The notes: a model not told the origin generated them from the letters alone. A stretch of 59,830 nt of DNA from an uncultured Amylibacter sp. (GCA_905182285.1 CAJJAY010000023.1:1-59830), one strand, 5' to 3'; counted from the stretch's first letter, positions 34,130-44,308 are shown. Translations and numbers: made by a program.

Positions 34130-37100
34130 CTAATCAATCAATCTTTCTGCTGCAGAAAGGTCTACTGAAACTAGTTGACTAACACCCTGCTCGGCCATTG
34201 TTACTCCAAACAATCTATCCATTCGGGCCATTGTAACTGCATGATGAGTAATTATTAGGAAACGAGTATCTGTTTGGCTGGTCATATCATCCAGCATATC
34301 ACAAAACCTATTTACGTTAGCATCATCAAGAGGAGCATCAACCTCATCCAGAACACAAATTGGTGCTGGGTTTGCTAAGAATACTGCAAAAATTAATGCC
34401 AAGGCTGTTAGGGTTTGCTCTCCACCAGAAAGCAACGACAGAGTAGAAAGCTTTTTGCCAGGTGGCTGGCACATTATTTCAAGGCCTGCTTCAAGAGGAT
34501 CATCACTTTCAACAAGTACAAGATTGGCTTCACCTCCACCAAATAAAGTTTTAAATAATCTTGAAAAGTTAATATTTACTTCATCAAATGCCGCTAATAA
34601 ACGCTCACGACCCTCTTTGTTTAAGCTTGATATACCAACACGAAGTGCTTTGATTGCTTCTTCCAGATCATTTTTTTCGATTACCAGCGCATCTCGCTCT
34701 TCACTTACTTCTTTTGAATCCTCTTCAGCTCTTAGGTTTACTGCACCAAGCGCATCTCGCTGACGTCTTAATCTAATGACATCTGATTCAATTTTTTCTG
34801 CTGAAGGAATTTCTTCAGGATCAGCATCTAGTGTCTCAAGTAAACTTTCAGGATCTATGTTTAAATCTTCACGTATTCTATCAGATGCTGCTGAAACTTG
34901 AATAGCTGAAGCTTCAGAAACTGCATCAGCTCGAGCACGTTTTTCTCTACTTTCGGATGCTCGCCTTTCAGCATCACGCTCACCTTGTTCTGCTTTTCGT
35001 AATTCACTTTCCCCAATGGCTAGATTATCTGATGCGCTTTTTAAGCGATCATTTGATTCTTCAATTGATTTTGACAACTCATCGCGCTTTGCCAGAATTT
35101 CATCAGGTGCAGAAGACGCTAACTTAAGCTCTGCTTCAAAAGTCTTCTTTCGTTCATCCAATTCAAAAATACGTTTTTCAGCTGTTGTTAATCGATGACG
35201 CCATCCGGATACTTCTTGTATGATTTCTTGACGCCGTTTTGTTCGTAATTCGCCTTCTCGGCGAATTTCATCAAACATAGAACGTTTTGTCATCATGGTC
35301 ATTCGCGCAGCTTCAACAGCAACTTTAATTGTCTCAAGTAAATCTCGAGCTACTTCAAGATCGGCTAGATTTGCTATCGCTCTAGTAGCATCCCTTAAAT
35401 CATCAGATGCTGAATATGTTTCTTCTTCTAATCTTGTTTTAGCTAATTTTAGGGCCTCCACTTTACCAGCTAACATATCACAATCAGCTTCAGCTCTAGA
35501 CATCTGTCGGCTTGCGTTAGTAGTCATCTCATCCGCAGATTTTCGTTCTGATCTCGCATCTTGATCAGCCTGCATTAAATCTAACAATTTATTATGTATT
35601 TGTTCAAATTTTTCTTGAGAAGTATCCAAACGAGTAGATGCTAGTCTAAGGGCTGTGCGTAATTCTTCTAACCTATTTTTTTGTTGCAGTCGTAGTGCTG
35701 CAGAAGATGGTGCATCATCACCACCCTGTCTAAACCCATCCCATCTCCACAAATCACCTTCTGCAGAAACTAGCCTTTGTCCTGGTAACAATTCTGCTTG
35801 TAAGCGCTCACCATCTTTCCTAAGCACTAATCCTATTTGACTTAAACGTCGTGAAAGTACGAGAGGTGCATCAACATAAATTGATAAAGATTCACTATTG
35901 CCTGGTAATTTACCGACATTCGAATAGTCTGGCATTTGTGCCCAACCCGATAGTCCATTTACATCTATTATTGGCATTTTAAGATCATCTGATAAAGCAG
36001 CACCTAAAGCTGCCTCATAACCCTTTTGGGCCGATATTGCGTCAATTAATTGTTTACCATTTTCACTATCACGAGCAATCATTCTCTCTAAAGCAGAGAC
36101 CTCTGCCCTCAGTGCATTTGCTTCACCTTCGGCTTCAGATAATTCAGATCGAGCATCGCTATCATTAGCCTGAGTTATTGTTCTTTTTTCTTCTATCTCT
36201 AATAATTTTGCTTCTGATTTCAACATAACTTCTTGTGTTATTGCTCTAGTAGCTGTTGCTTGTTTCAAACGCTCCTGGGCTTCTTCTAATCCTTGCTCAG
36301 CAATCAATACATTACTAACAGCAGAATCTGAATCAGTTTGACGTTTTTCAAGCAAAGCCTTTGCTTCATCTAAAAGGCGATGTGCAGATTGGTGGCGAGC
36401 AGATAATCGAGCAGCATCTTCAGTATGCTTATCAAGCCCACTCTCTTTATCTTGTAAAATAGAAGCCGCTTCACGGGCAGCATTATTTGCTAAATTAAGT
36501 TTTTCTTCATGCCCCATGGAAGCTTTTTGAATTTGATCTTGCTCCCACACTAAACGCTTAATTGTTTCTTCAGCATCTTTGTTTAGGTCAGCTTCTCTCT
36601 CAATATCTTTGGTAAGCTGTTCTATTCGTGATGTTAAAGTTTCAATTTGGCCACGCGCTCTAAATTCTTCATCTGCTAGAGTATCGCGTTGAACATTAAG
36701 CCTTTGAACTATAGCAGAAGAAATTGCCTCTTCTTCTCGTAAAGGTGGTACTTTTTCTTCACATAACTCACGAAGTCTTAGTAATTGTAATGCTTCAGTT
36801 TGTGCAGTTGCGGCAGCTTTTGTTGCGTCTGATAATTCCTCAACCGCTTTTTGTCGGGAAACATCAGCTTCACGCCAGCGCCTGTAAAGTAATAAACCTT
36901 CTGATTGACGCAATTCATTACCTATTTCACGATAACGTTTTGCTTGTCGAGCTTGTCGAGCAAGTGATGCTAACTGACTGTCAAGTTGTTCTACAACGTC
37001 GTCAACTCTATTTAAATTTGTTTCTGATCCCCTTAATTTGAGTTCAGCTTCATGGCGGCGTTGATATAGCCCTGAAATACCCGCAGCTTCTTCCAATACT

Positions 37101-37585
37101 CTTCTTCGTGCTTTTGGCTTAGCATTAATAAGTTCTGAAATTTGGCCTTGCCGAACCAATGCAGGCGAATGTGCACCTGTTGATGCATCTGCAAAAAGCA
37201 TTTGCACATCTTTTGCTCGAGAATCTTTTCCATTAGTTTTAAATGCAGATCCAACATCTCGGGTTATTCTACGAATAACTTCTAAAACATCCTGGGTATT
37301 AAAAGCCGCAGGGGCAAGGCGTTGTGTGTTATCAATAAGCAACGATACTTCAGCATAATTTCTTGCAGGACGAGACGCTGCTCCAGCAAAAATTACATCT
37401 TCCATACCTCCACCACGCATTGCCGTAGGGCGATTTTCGCCCATTACCCAACGCAATGCTTCTAAAAGGTTTGATTTACCACAACCATTGGGTCCAACCA
37501 CACCTGTTAAACCATCTGCAATAATCAATTCTGTAGGATCTACAAAACTCTTAAAACCCGTTAATCTTAGCTTACTAAACTGCAC
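34130..37585 (-). CDS. smc: Chromosome segregation protein SMC
   Basis: A 1151-residue SMC ATPase that compacts and aligns chromosomes with ScpA and ScpB. The N-terminal head has the Walker A GPNGCGKS at 31-38, and the C-terminal head has the ABC signature LSGGEQ at 1052-1057 and Walker B ending D1080-E1081 (ICVLDEVDAPLDD). Long coiled coils rich in Glu, Arg, Ala and Leu flank a hinge at roughly 500-640. The start codon is GTG (37583-37585), with AAGGG about 10 bases upstream. scpA and scpB are not in the window. A terminator lies just downstream. Confidence 0.97.
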   Translation of the reverse strand: MQFSKLRLTGFKSFVDPTELIIADGLTGVVGPNGCGKSNLLEALRWVMGENRPTAMRGGGMEDVIFAGAASRPARNYAEVSLLIDNTQRLAPAAFNTQDVLEVIRRITRDVGSAFKTNGKDSRAKDVQMLFADASTGAHSPALVRQGQISELINAKPKARRRVLEEAAGISGLYQRRHEAELKLRGSETNLNRVDDVVEQLDSQLASLARQARQAKRYREIGNELRQSEGLLLYRRWREADVSRQKAVEELSDATKAAATAQTEALQLLRLRELCEEKVPPLREEEAISSAIVQRLNVQRDTLADEEFRARGQIETLTSRIEQLTKDIEREADLNKDAEETIKRLVWEQDQIQKASMGHEEKLNLANNAAREAASILQDKESGLDKHTEDAARLSARHQSAHRLLDEAKALLEKRQTDSDSAVSNVLIAEQGLEEAQERLKQATATRAITQEVMLKSEAKLLEIEEKRTITQANDSDARSELSEAEGEANALRAEVSALERMIARDSENGKQLIDAISAQKGYEAALGAALSDDLKMPIIDVNGLSGWAQMPDYSNVGKLPGNSESLSIYVDAPLVLSRRLSQIGLVLRKDGERLQAELLPGQRLVSAEGDLWRWDGFRQGGDDAPSSAALRLQQKNRLEELRTALRLASTRLDTSQEKFEQIHNKLLDLMQADQDARSERKSADEMTTNASRQMSRAEADCDMLAGKVEALKLAKTRLEEETYSASDDLRDATRAIANLADLEVARDLLETIKVAVEAARMTMMTKRSMFDEIRREGELRTKRRQEIIQEVSGWRHRLTTAEKRIFELDERKKTFEAELKLASSAPDEILAKRDELSKSIEESNDRLKSASDNLAIGESELRKAEQGERDAERRASESREKRARADAVSEASAIQVSAASDRIREDLNIDPESLLETLDADPEEIPSAEKIESDVIRLRRQRDALGAVNLRAEEDSKEVSEERDALVIEKNDLEEAIKALRVGISSLNKEGRERLLAAFDEVNINFSRLFKTLFGGGEANLVLVESDDPLEAGLEIMCQPPGKKLSTLSLLSGGEQTLTALALIFAVFLANPAPICVLDEVDAPLDDANVNRFCDMLDDMTSQTDTRFLIITHHAVTMARMDRLFGVTMAEQGVSQLVSVDLSAAERLID

Positions 37586-37784
37586 AAAGCTGCCCTTGAT
37601 TCTTATTTTATTAATTCTCTATTTTGAAGCCTATGTGTCAACACTAAAACCCTCTATTTAGCTATTACAACAGAGTTATCCACAATATATTGCAGTTTAT
37701 ATGTTTTATTTAAATACCCCATGGCGTGATAATGTGATGACTGGTCGGAAATACACTTGCGTATTCTCTAACTAAAAGGCACTA
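37586..37784. other. Divergent control region between smc and the cobalamin riboswitch
   Basis: No gene is visible. The stretch must hold the smc promoter (leftward) and the promoter of the B12 transcript (rightward). It contains one perfect DnaA-box sequence, TTATCCACA at 37676-37684, which alone is not evidence of an origin. Confidence 0.5.
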
Positions 37785-37980
37785 AGGTTTTGCATGGTTC
37801 CCCACTAAAGACGTAATAAACGACTGGGGATCAAATGGGAATGTAGATAGGGACGACCCGAATGGGGCCTGAAGCTACAACCGCCCCCGCGACTGTATGC
37901 GGAGAGTGAAGCCCAAAACCACTGGCGTTAGCTGGGAAGGTGGGTGAAACGATCTATCCGTGAGTCAGGAAACCAGCCTT
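37785..37980 (+). promoter_or_regulatory. Cobalamin (AdoCbl) riboswitch
   Basis: The conserved B12-box architecture is present in order: GGTTCC (37796-37801), TGGGAA near 37836-37841, the CCGAATGGGGC segment around 37858-37868, GCCCCCGCGACTG (37883-37895), GGAGAGTGAAGCC (37901-37913), ACTGGCGTTAGCTGGGAAGG (37921-37940), and the core end CCGTGAGTCAGGAAACCAGC (37959-37978). It lies upstream of hupE-cobW-cobN-cobO on the same strand, so it lowers their expression when cobalamin is plentiful. Confidence 0.95.
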
Positions 37981-37984
37981 GCAA

Positions 37985-38090
37985 CGGCGCTTGCGCCGAC
38001 CACACTAACGGACGGGGTGTTCCGTGATGGTAAAGGCCATTGGCCCCATCGCTTCTGCACCCCCAAAACATAAATTTTTGGGGACCCAAA
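37985..38090 (+). promoter_or_regulatory. Putative expression platform of the cobalamin riboswitch
   Basis: Hairpins follow the aptamer: CGGCG/CGCCG (37985-37998), ACGGA/TCCGT (38008-38012 with 38021-38025), and GATGG/CCATC (38026-38030 with 38046-38050). Next to the hupE start, TTTTGGGG (38076-38083) can pair back with CCCCAAAA (38061-38068), or its TTTGGG part can pair forward with CCCAAA (38085-38090). Both pairings bury the GGGGA that would serve as ribosome-binding site. There is no T tract, so control at translation initiation is the likelier mode. The mechanism is inferred. Confidence 0.5.
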
Positions 38091-38737
38091 TGAAAAAACT
38101 TATTACAATTACAACAGCATTATTTGCTGCGAGCCCAGCACTCGCCCACCATCCTTTAGCGGGCGCTAAAATGGAAACTTTTATGCACGGGATGTTATCA
38201 GGTGTAGGCCATCCTTTACTTGGTTTTGACCACTTATTTTTCGTTGCGTTAGTAGGTATAGTAGGCGTGTACACCGCTCGCCATTATAGTGTGCCTCTTG
38301 CCTTCATTTCCGCTATGTTAATAGGCACCTTGTTTTCATCATTTGGCTTTGCAATTCCAGCAACAGAAATAATGATTATAATTTCGTTATTAGCTCTTGG
38401 TGGAATTGTAGCTGCTGGACGTAAAATAAATTTAAAATCAGCGATGATATTATTTGCAATCACTGGACTTTTTCATGGTTCAGCATTTGGTGCTTCAATC
38501 GCAGGGCAAGAAATTGCAGTTGGAAGTACAGTTCTAATTGGATATCTTTTAGGCCTTGGTATAATACAATATTTGATTGTAATATTAACAGGTTTTGTTG
38601 CAATTACTATCTGGAAAGCTAGTGAAGCTACCGCAGTATCAGTACGTATGTCTGGTGCGTTTGTTGCTGGTATAGGTGTCTTTTTAGCTCTTGAAGAAAT
38701 TGAAGGTGCAGCTTTCAATGCATTAGGCTTAGGCTAA
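38090..38737 (+). CDS. HupE/UreJ-family cobalt (or nickel) transporter
   Basis: A 215-residue membrane protein from the ATG at 38090. This start gives a clean signal sequence (MKKLITITTALFAASPALA) and follows GGGGA; longer frames begin at 38024 or 38027 inside the leader. After the signal comes the metal-binding HHPLAG and the family motif GVGHPLLGFDHLFF, then six or so helices. HupE homologues under B12 riboswitches are predicted cobalt importers, which suits the following cobW-cobN-cobO genes. Cobalt specificity is by context. Confidence 0.87.
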   Translation: MKKLITITTALFAASPALAHHPLAGAKMETFMHGMLSGVGHPLLGFDHLFFVALVGIVGVYTARHYSVPLAFISAMLIGTLFSSFGFAIPATEIMIIISLLALGGIVAAGRKINLKSAMILFAITGLFHGSAFGASIAGQEIAVGSTVLIGYLLGLGIIQYLIVILTGFVAITIWKASEATAVSVRMSGAFVAGIGVFLALEEIEGAAFNALGLG

Positions 38738-38757
38738 ATATCAAATTTAATATTATC

Positions 38758-38787
38758 AATCGGTCGGGCTTTGCTCGGCCGATTCTA
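38758..38787 (+). terminator. Hairpin between hupE and cobW
   Basis: AATCGGTCG (38758-38766) and CGGCCGATT (38776-38784) form a 9-bp stem with one G-T pair and a 9-base loop; CTATTTAATA follows. The T tract is weak, so it may be an attenuator, or a processing or stability element setting the hupE to cobW ratio, rather than a full stop. Confidence 0.5.
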
Positions 38788-38810
38788 TTTAATAAAAGGC
38801 ATTTCAAATT

Positions 38811-39866
38811 ATGGCACAAAAAATTCCAACAACTGTAGTGACAGGTTTTCTTGGCGCAGGCAAAACAACTTTAATTCGCCATATGCTCCAAAATGCTCAA
38901 GGCAAACGAATTGCACTTATTATTAATGAATTTGGTGATTTGGGTGTTGATGGGGATATATTAAAAGGCTGTGGTGATGAAACATGCACAGAAGACGATA
39001 TCATGGAACTATCAAATGGCTGCATTTGTTGCACTGTTGCAGATGACTTTATACCAACTATTAAATCACTATTAGAACGCGAAAATAAACCTGACCATAT
39101 TGTAATAGAAACATCAGGCTTAGCATTGCCGCAACCCTTAATACGTGCATTTAATTGGCCCGAAATTTCCACTAAAGTTACCGTAGATGGTGTAATTACA
39201 GTAATAGATGGTAAAGCCGTAACGGAGGGAAGGTTTGCTCATAATGTTGAAGCTGTAGATTCCCAGCGGAAATTAGATGAAAATCTTGATCATGAAACTC
39301 CACTATCAGAATTATATGAAGATCAGATTTCCTGTGCAGACATGATTATAATTAACAAATCTGATCTCTTAACCGATCAAGAAGCATCCAACCTTACAAC
39401 AAATTTAAAGAATAGTAGTCGTGATGGTGTCCAAGTTGTAAAGTCCACCAATGGAGCCTTGCCTATTGATATACTTTTGGGCAAGCAAATTGCCGCAGAA
39501 AATGATATGAAATCTCGTCATGAGATACACCATCACCATGAGCATGATGAGAATGGAGACCATATCCATCATCAGCATGACCATGATGATTTTGAAAGTT
39601 TCGTATTTAATTGTGGTGAAATAGATGATGCAAAATCATTTATTAGTAAAATTTCAGAGACCATTAATAAACATGATATTTTACGCCTCAAGGGATTTAT
39701 TGCTGTGAAAAACAAACCAATGCGTATGACAGTTCAAGCTGTTGGTCCACGCATTGATACTTACTTTGACCAGCCATTTGGTAGCGATTTAAGATTAACA
39801 AAATTTGTAGTTATTGGACAGTCTGGATTAGATCAAATGGCTATAAAAAAAGCATTGTCTGAATAA
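38811..39866 (+). CDS. cobW: CobW-family GTPase metallochaperone
   Basis: A 351-residue COG0523 GTPase. It has the P-loop GFLGAGKTT at 12-20, the nucleotide-coupled metal motif CICC at 71-74 (NGCICCTVAD), the GTP-base motif NKSD, and a histidine-rich insert around residues 238-260 (HHHHEH and HHQHDHDD). CobW is thought to deliver cobalt to CobNST in aerobic cobalamin synthesis. It lies directly before cobN under the riboswitch, in line with this. Confidence 0.95.
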   Translation: MAQKIPTTVVTGFLGAGKTTLIRHMLQNAQGKRIALIINEFGDLGVDGDILKGCGDETCTEDDIMELSNGCICCTVADDFIPTIKSLLERENKPDHIVIETSGLALPQPLIRAFNWPEISTKVTVDGVITVIDGKAVTEGRFAHNVEAVDSQRKLDENLDHETPLSELYEDQISCADMIIINKSDLLTDQEASNLTTNLKNSSRDGVQVVKSTNGALPIDILLGKQIAAENDMKSRHEIHHHHEHDENGDHIHHQHDHDDFESFVFNCGEIDDAKSFISKISETINKHDILRLKGFIAVKNKPMRMTVQAVGPRIDTYFDQPFGSDLRLTKFVVIGQSGLDQMAIKKALSE

Positions 39867-39909
39867 TTACATATAAATATTTTTCAGATAAACTTTAATA
39901 GGTAAATTT

Positions 39910-42900
39910 ATGCATTTATTGGCAGCAATTCCAGGTCAAATCGATGATGGTTCAGAAGCGATTGATTTAGGTCAAACACCAGCTGATATTGTATATATTT
40001 CAGCTGCTGATACCGAATTAGCTGCATTGTCTGAAGCACATTCAAGTTTGAGTTTGAACTCATCCTTGAGGTTAGCAAATCTAACTCATTTATCCCATCC
40101 AATGTCAGTAGATTTACATATTAATGATTGCGCTTCTAAATCTAAAATTGTTGTGGCTAGGATTTTAGGTGGTGCAGGATATTGGAAATATGGCATTGAG
40201 CAATACGCAGCTAGACTAGGCAGTGCAGGGATAAAATTTGTAGCACTGCCAGGAGATGACAAACCAGATGAAGAGCTATGGAAATTCTCAACAATCAATC
40301 GATCTGACTGGGAATCATTATGGGCATATATGGTTGAGGGTGGCCCTGAGAATTCGCGCAATTTTTTATTGTATATACAAGCAATAATAGGGAGCAAGAA
40401 TAAGCCTGAATCCGCAAAGCCACTATTAAAGGCAGGCTTATATTGGCCTGCTGTTGGCATTACAGATATGCGTACTATTAAAGATAAGTGGGCCAATGAT
40501 GCCCCTATAGTGCCAATAATATTCTATCGAGCTTTAGTGCAGGGAGCGGGTCTTCATCCAATAAATAGAATGATTAAAGCACTCCTAAAACGCGGTCTAA
40601 ATCCTATGCCAGTTTTTGTGGCATCCTTAAAAGACCCTCTATCTGTTGCTACTTTAGAAAGCTTATTTAATTCTGCACCACCAGATATAATTTTAAATTG
40701 TACAAGTTTTGCAGTAGGTTCGCCTGATCAAAGTGTAAAAAATTCTGGTGGATTAAATCCATTAATTATGAAATCTGCTAAACGGGCACCTGTATTCCAA
40801 GTTGTTCTATCAGGGTCATCAGAAGCTTTATGGGAAACTGGATTAAGCGGTTTAAGTGCAAGAGATATTGCAATGAATGTAGCATTACCAGAAGTTGATG
40901 GAAGAATACTTACTCGAGCTATCTCATTTAAAGGTGAAGCTTTTTTTGACGAAGAAACACAATGCCCGATAGGCAGCTACCGAGCTCGAGGAGATCGCAT
41001 TGAATATGTAGCGGATTTAACAAAGAATTGGGCAAAGCTACGTCATACAAAAAATAAAGCTAAAAAAATCTCATTAATACTTGCTAATTATCCCAACAAA
41101 GATGGCCGATTAGCAAATGGAGTTGGCTTAGATACACCTCAAGCTACAGTTGATATGCTTGAGGTGCTAAGTAATGAAGGATTTCATACAAAAGATTTAC
41201 CCAAATCATCAGATGATTTAATGACATTAATTATGAATGGTCCAACAAATTGGCTTACCGACCGTTCAAAAAGATCTGGGGGCAAAAGAATGCCTCTAGA
41301 ACTTTATTTAGAATATTTTAAGAAAATTCCTTTGAAAGCTCGCAACCAAATAGAGGACCGCTGGGGTAAAGCAGAAGATGATCCTTTCTTTGGAGATGGT
41401 GGGTTTGCTTTATCGATCTTTGAATTTGGCAATGTCTGTATAGGCATTCAACCTGCACGAGGTTATAATATTAATCCAAAAGAAACCTATCATTCACCCG
41501 ATCTAGTCCCGCCACATAATTATTTGGCATTTTATTTTTGGTTGAGATTCTCTTTTCATTCAAATGCACTAGTTCACATGGGTAAACATGGGAATCTTGA
41601 ATGGTTACCAGGAAAGGCTTTGGCGCTTTCAAATGAATGCTGGCCAGAAATAATAATTGGACCCACTCCAAATGCTTATCCATTTATTGTAAACGACCCT
41701 GGTGAAGGCACCCAGGCTAAAAGACGAATATCTTCTGTTATCGTTGATCATCTAACTCCACCACTCACACGAGCTGAAACTTACGGGCCATTAAGGGAAT
41801 TAGAATCTTTAGTTGACGAATATTATGAAGCAGCAGGCGTAGATCCAAGAAGGCTTGATTATATAAGAAATGCTATTTTATCTCTAACATCAGTTACGGG
41901 AATTGATCTTGATGCTGGAATGGCTGGAGAGAACCAAGATAGTGATTTAGCAAAGCTAGATGAATACCTTTGTGAGCTAAAAGAAGCGCAAATTCGTGAC
42001 GGTTTACACATATTTGGCACTTCACCAACTGGCCAGTTAGAGAGAGATTTATGTATAGCGTTAGCTCGCGTTCCTAGAGGTGATGGAAAAGGTAGCAACG
42101 CAAGCCTACAAAGAGCCCTAGCAATTGATTTGAATATGGGCTTCGACCCTTTAGATTGTCAATTAGGAGAAAAATATAATGGAAACAAACCAAAAGTTCT
42201 TCAAGATGTTAGTAAAGATAATTGGCGTACAAATGGAGATGCCATAGAACGTATAGAGTTACTTGCTATAGATTTACTTGACGGAAGTAAGCCAGGTAAC
42301 TGGCCAAATGCATTAGTTGTATTAGACACAATACATAATTCAATAAGGCCAACTATCGCAAGTTGTGGTATTAATGAGAGGCAAGGTTTAATTGATACTT
42401 TGGATGGTTTATTCATTCCTCCCGCCCCATCAGGGGCCCCCACTAGAGGTCGCCTAGATGTTTTACCAACAGGCAGAAATTTTTTTTCGGTTGATAGCCG
42501 CGCAGTCCCAACCCCAACTGCTTGGGCTTTAGGGTGGAAGTCAGCAAATTTGTTAATTGAGAAGCATTTGCAAGAACATGGTGATTGGCCAAGATCTATA
42601 TTATTAACAGCTTGGGGAACAGCAAACATGCGCACTGGAGGGGATGATATAGCTCAGGCACTGGCTTTAATGGGAGTTAAGCCCAAATGGGATACATCTA
42701 ATAGAAGAGTAATTGGCTTTGAAATAATCCCCATTAATGTTTTAGATCGCCCCAGAGTTGATGTCACATTACGTGTATCTGGATTTTTTCGTGATGCCTT
42801 TCCTCAACAAATGGCTTTGGTAGATAGCGCTGCGCGCGCTGTTATGAAATTAGAAGAGCCAGAGGATCTAAATCCAGCTGCTCAAAAATTTAAAACTGAA

Positions 42901-43620
42901 AATAATGACGATAGTTCTTATCGCGTATTTGGCTCTAAACCTGGCTCTTATGGTGCTGGATTGCAAACAATGATAGATGAAAAAATTTGGTCAACTAAAG
43001 CTGACCTAGCTGAAAGTTATCTTGAGTGGGGCTCTTACGCATATGGTAAAGGGTCAGATGGAAAGCAAGCACGTAAAGCATTAGAAACAAGACTGTTCCA
43101 AGTAGATGCCGTTGTTCAAAATCAAGATAACCGTGAACACGATATATTAGACAGTGATGATTATTATCAGTTTGAAGGTGGCGCAGCTGCTGCCGTATCT
43201 ACACTTCAAGGGCGAGAAAGACCAATTTATCATAATGACCATTCAAGACCAGAACGTCCAGTAATCAGAACGTTAGATGAAGAAATTGGAAGAGTAATGC
43301 GAAGTAGAGTAGTTAATCCTAAATGGATAGCAGGCGTAAAACGCCATGGTTATAAAGGTGCTTTTGAAATGGCTGCAACTTTAGACTACTTATTTGCATT
43401 TTCTGCAACAACAGGTGCAGTGAAAAATCATCACTTTGATATGGCAGAAGCTGCATTTATTGAAGATCAAGATACACGAGAATTTATCTACCAGCATAAT
43501 CCGTCTGCACTTTTAGAAATGGCAGAACGTTTCAAAGAAGCTATTGAGCGAGGGTTGTGGTTACCTAAGTCAAATTCAGTACATGCTAGAATAGAAAATA
43601 TATTGAAAAAGATGAATTAA
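39910..43620 (+). CDS. cobN: Cobaltochelatase subunit CobN
   Basis: CobN is the large catalytic subunit of the aerobic, ATP-dependent cobalt chelatase that inserts Co2+ into hydrogenobyrinic acid a,c-diamide. The 1236-residue protein is full length for the family. Recognisable blocks include the MGKHGNLEWLPGKALALSNECWP and DPGEGTQAKRR sections in the middle, PPAPSGAPTRGRLDVLPTGR and the AWGTANMRTGGDDIAQALALMG block near residues 900-920, and the C-terminal WIAGVKRHGYKGAFEMAATLD. The CobS and CobT partners are not in the window. It follows cobW by 43 bases. Confidence 0.96.
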   Translation: MHLLAAIPGQIDDGSEAIDLGQTPADIVYISAADTELAALSEAHSSLSLNSSLRLANLTHLSHPMSVDLHINDCASKSKIVVARILGGAGYWKYGIEQYAARLGSAGIKFVALPGDDKPDEELWKFSTINRSDWESLWAYMVEGGPENSRNFLLYIQAIIGSKNKPESAKPLLKAGLYWPAVGITDMRTIKDKWANDAPIVPIIFYRALVQGAGLHPINRMIKALLKRGLNPMPVFVASLKDPLSVATLESLFNSAPPDIILNCTSFAVGSPDQSVKNSGGLNPLIMKSAKRAPVFQVVLSGSSEALWETGLSGLSARDIAMNVALPEVDGRILTRAISFKGEAFFDEETQCPIGSYRARGDRIEYVADLTKNWAKLRHTKNKAKKISLILANYPNKDGRLANGVGLDTPQATVDMLEVLSNEGFHTKDLPKSSDDLMTLIMNGPTNWLTDRSKRSGGKRMPLELYLEYFKKIPLKARNQIEDRWGKAEDDPFFGDGGFALSIFEFGNVCIGIQPARGYNINPKETYHSPDLVPPHNYLAFYFWLRFSFHSNALVHMGKHGNLEWLPGKALALSNECWPEIIIGPTPNAYPFIVNDPGEGTQAKRRISSVIVDHLTPPLTRAETYGPLRELESLVDEYYEAAGVDPRRLDYIRNAILSLTSVTGIDLDAGMAGENQDSDLAKLDEYLCELKEAQIRDGLHIFGTSPTGQLERDLCIALARVPRGDGKGSNASLQRALAIDLNMGFDPLDCQLGEKYNGNKPKVLQDVSKDNWRTNGDAIERIELLAIDLLDGSKPGNWPNALVVLDTIHNSIRPTIASCGINERQGLIDTLDGLFIPPAPSGAPTRGRLDVLPTGRNFFSVDSRAVPTPTAWALGWKSANLLIEKHLQEHGDWPRSILLTAWGTANMRTGGDDIAQALALMGVKPKWDTSNRRVIGFEIIPINVLDRPRVDVTLRVSGFFRDAFPQQMALVDSAARAVMKLEEPEDLNPAAQKFKTENNDDSSYRVFGSKPGSYGAGLQTMIDEKIWSTKADLAESYLEWGSYAYGKGSDGKQARKALETRLFQVDAVVQNQDNREHDILDSDDYYQFEGGAAAAVSTLQGRERPIYHNDHSRPERPVIRTLDEEIGRVMRSRVVNPKWIAGVKRHGYKGAFEMAATLDYLFAFSATTGAVKNHHFDMAEAAFIEDQDTREFIYQHNPSALLEMAERFKEAIERGLWLPKSNSVHARIENILKKMN

Positions 43621-43699
43621 AAATTACAGCTAATATGATATATTGCATATGTTGCAATATCTGCCAAAATAGAAATAAATGAACCTCAAGGATAATAAA

Positions 43700-44308
43700 A
43701 TGTCAGAAGATACCGAACGACACGCGATGAAAATGGCAAAAAAAAAGGCCGCACGCGATAAAATTATGGCAACTAAGACTGACAAAAAAGGATTAATAAT
43801 AATCCACACAGGCAAAGGTAAAGGTAAATCAACAGCAGCTTTTGGAATGATATTTCGACATATTGCTCATGGTATGCAATCAGCAGTCGTACAGTTCATA
43901 AAGGGAGGCATGTCAACTGGTGAACGTGACATGATTTTAGATCGTTTCACTGATATTTGTTCTTTTCATACAATGGGAGAAGGCTTTACTTGGGAAACAC
44001 AAGACAAAACTCGCGATACAGAAATGGCACAAGCAGCATGGTCGAAAGCAAAAGATTTAATACGTGATCCTTCGAACTCAATGGTACTTCTTGACGAATT
44101 AAACATAGCCATTAGATACGATTACGTGGATGTAAACGAAGTTGCTGAATTTTTATTAGAAGAAAAGCCTGAGATGACTCATGTTGTAATTACTGGTCGA
44201 AACGCAAAAGATGAATTAATAGAAATAGCTGATTTAGTAACCGAAATGGAGTTAATAAAACATCCATTCCGTGCAGGAATTAAAGCACAAATTGGTGTCG
44301 AGTATTAA
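43700..44308 (+). CDS. cobO: Corrinoid adenosyltransferase (CobO/CobA type)
   Basis: A 202-residue P-loop enzyme that transfers the adenosyl group from ATP to cob(I)yrinic acid a,c-diamide or related corrinoids. From the start at 43700 (preceded by AAGGA), the P-loop GKGKGKST is at 38-45, and the family blocks VVQFIKGG, GEGFTWETQD, VLLDELNIAIRYDYV and HVVITGRNA are intact. An earlier ATG at 43679 lacks a ribosome-binding site and is not preferred. It ends the riboswitch-headed group. Confidence 0.95.
   Translation: MSEDTERHAMKMAKKKAARDKIMATKTDKKGLIIIHTGKGKGKSTAAFGMIFRHIAHGMQSAVVQFIKGGMSTGERDMILDRFTDICSFHTMGEGFTWETQDKTRDTEMAQAAWSKAKDLIRDPSNSMVLLDELNIAIRYDYVDVNEVAEFLLEEKPEMTHVVITGRNAKDELIEIADLVTEMELIKHPFRAGIKAQIGVEY

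Noticed and set aside
36930-36965. Short tandem repeat GCTTGTCGA in smc
   Set aside because: It encodes a repeated Arg-Gln-Ala in the SMC coiled coil, common in the family; no sign of a mobile or regulatory repeat.
37676-37684. Perfect DnaA-box sequence TTATCCACA
   Set aside because: A single box with no cluster, no AT-rich unwinding element pattern and no origin-linked genes; not called as an origin.
38024-38089. Longer N-terminus for hupE from GTG or ATG in the leader
   Set aside because: It would put 22 non-hydrophobic residues before a classical signal peptide, and uses part of the riboswitch leader.
40086-40496. 136-codon minus-strand frame
   Set aside because: Antisense to the N-terminal part of cobN, no support.
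42201-42635. 144-codon minus-strand frame
   Set aside because: Antisense within cobN; it has no family features and lies in a strongly conserved part of cobN.
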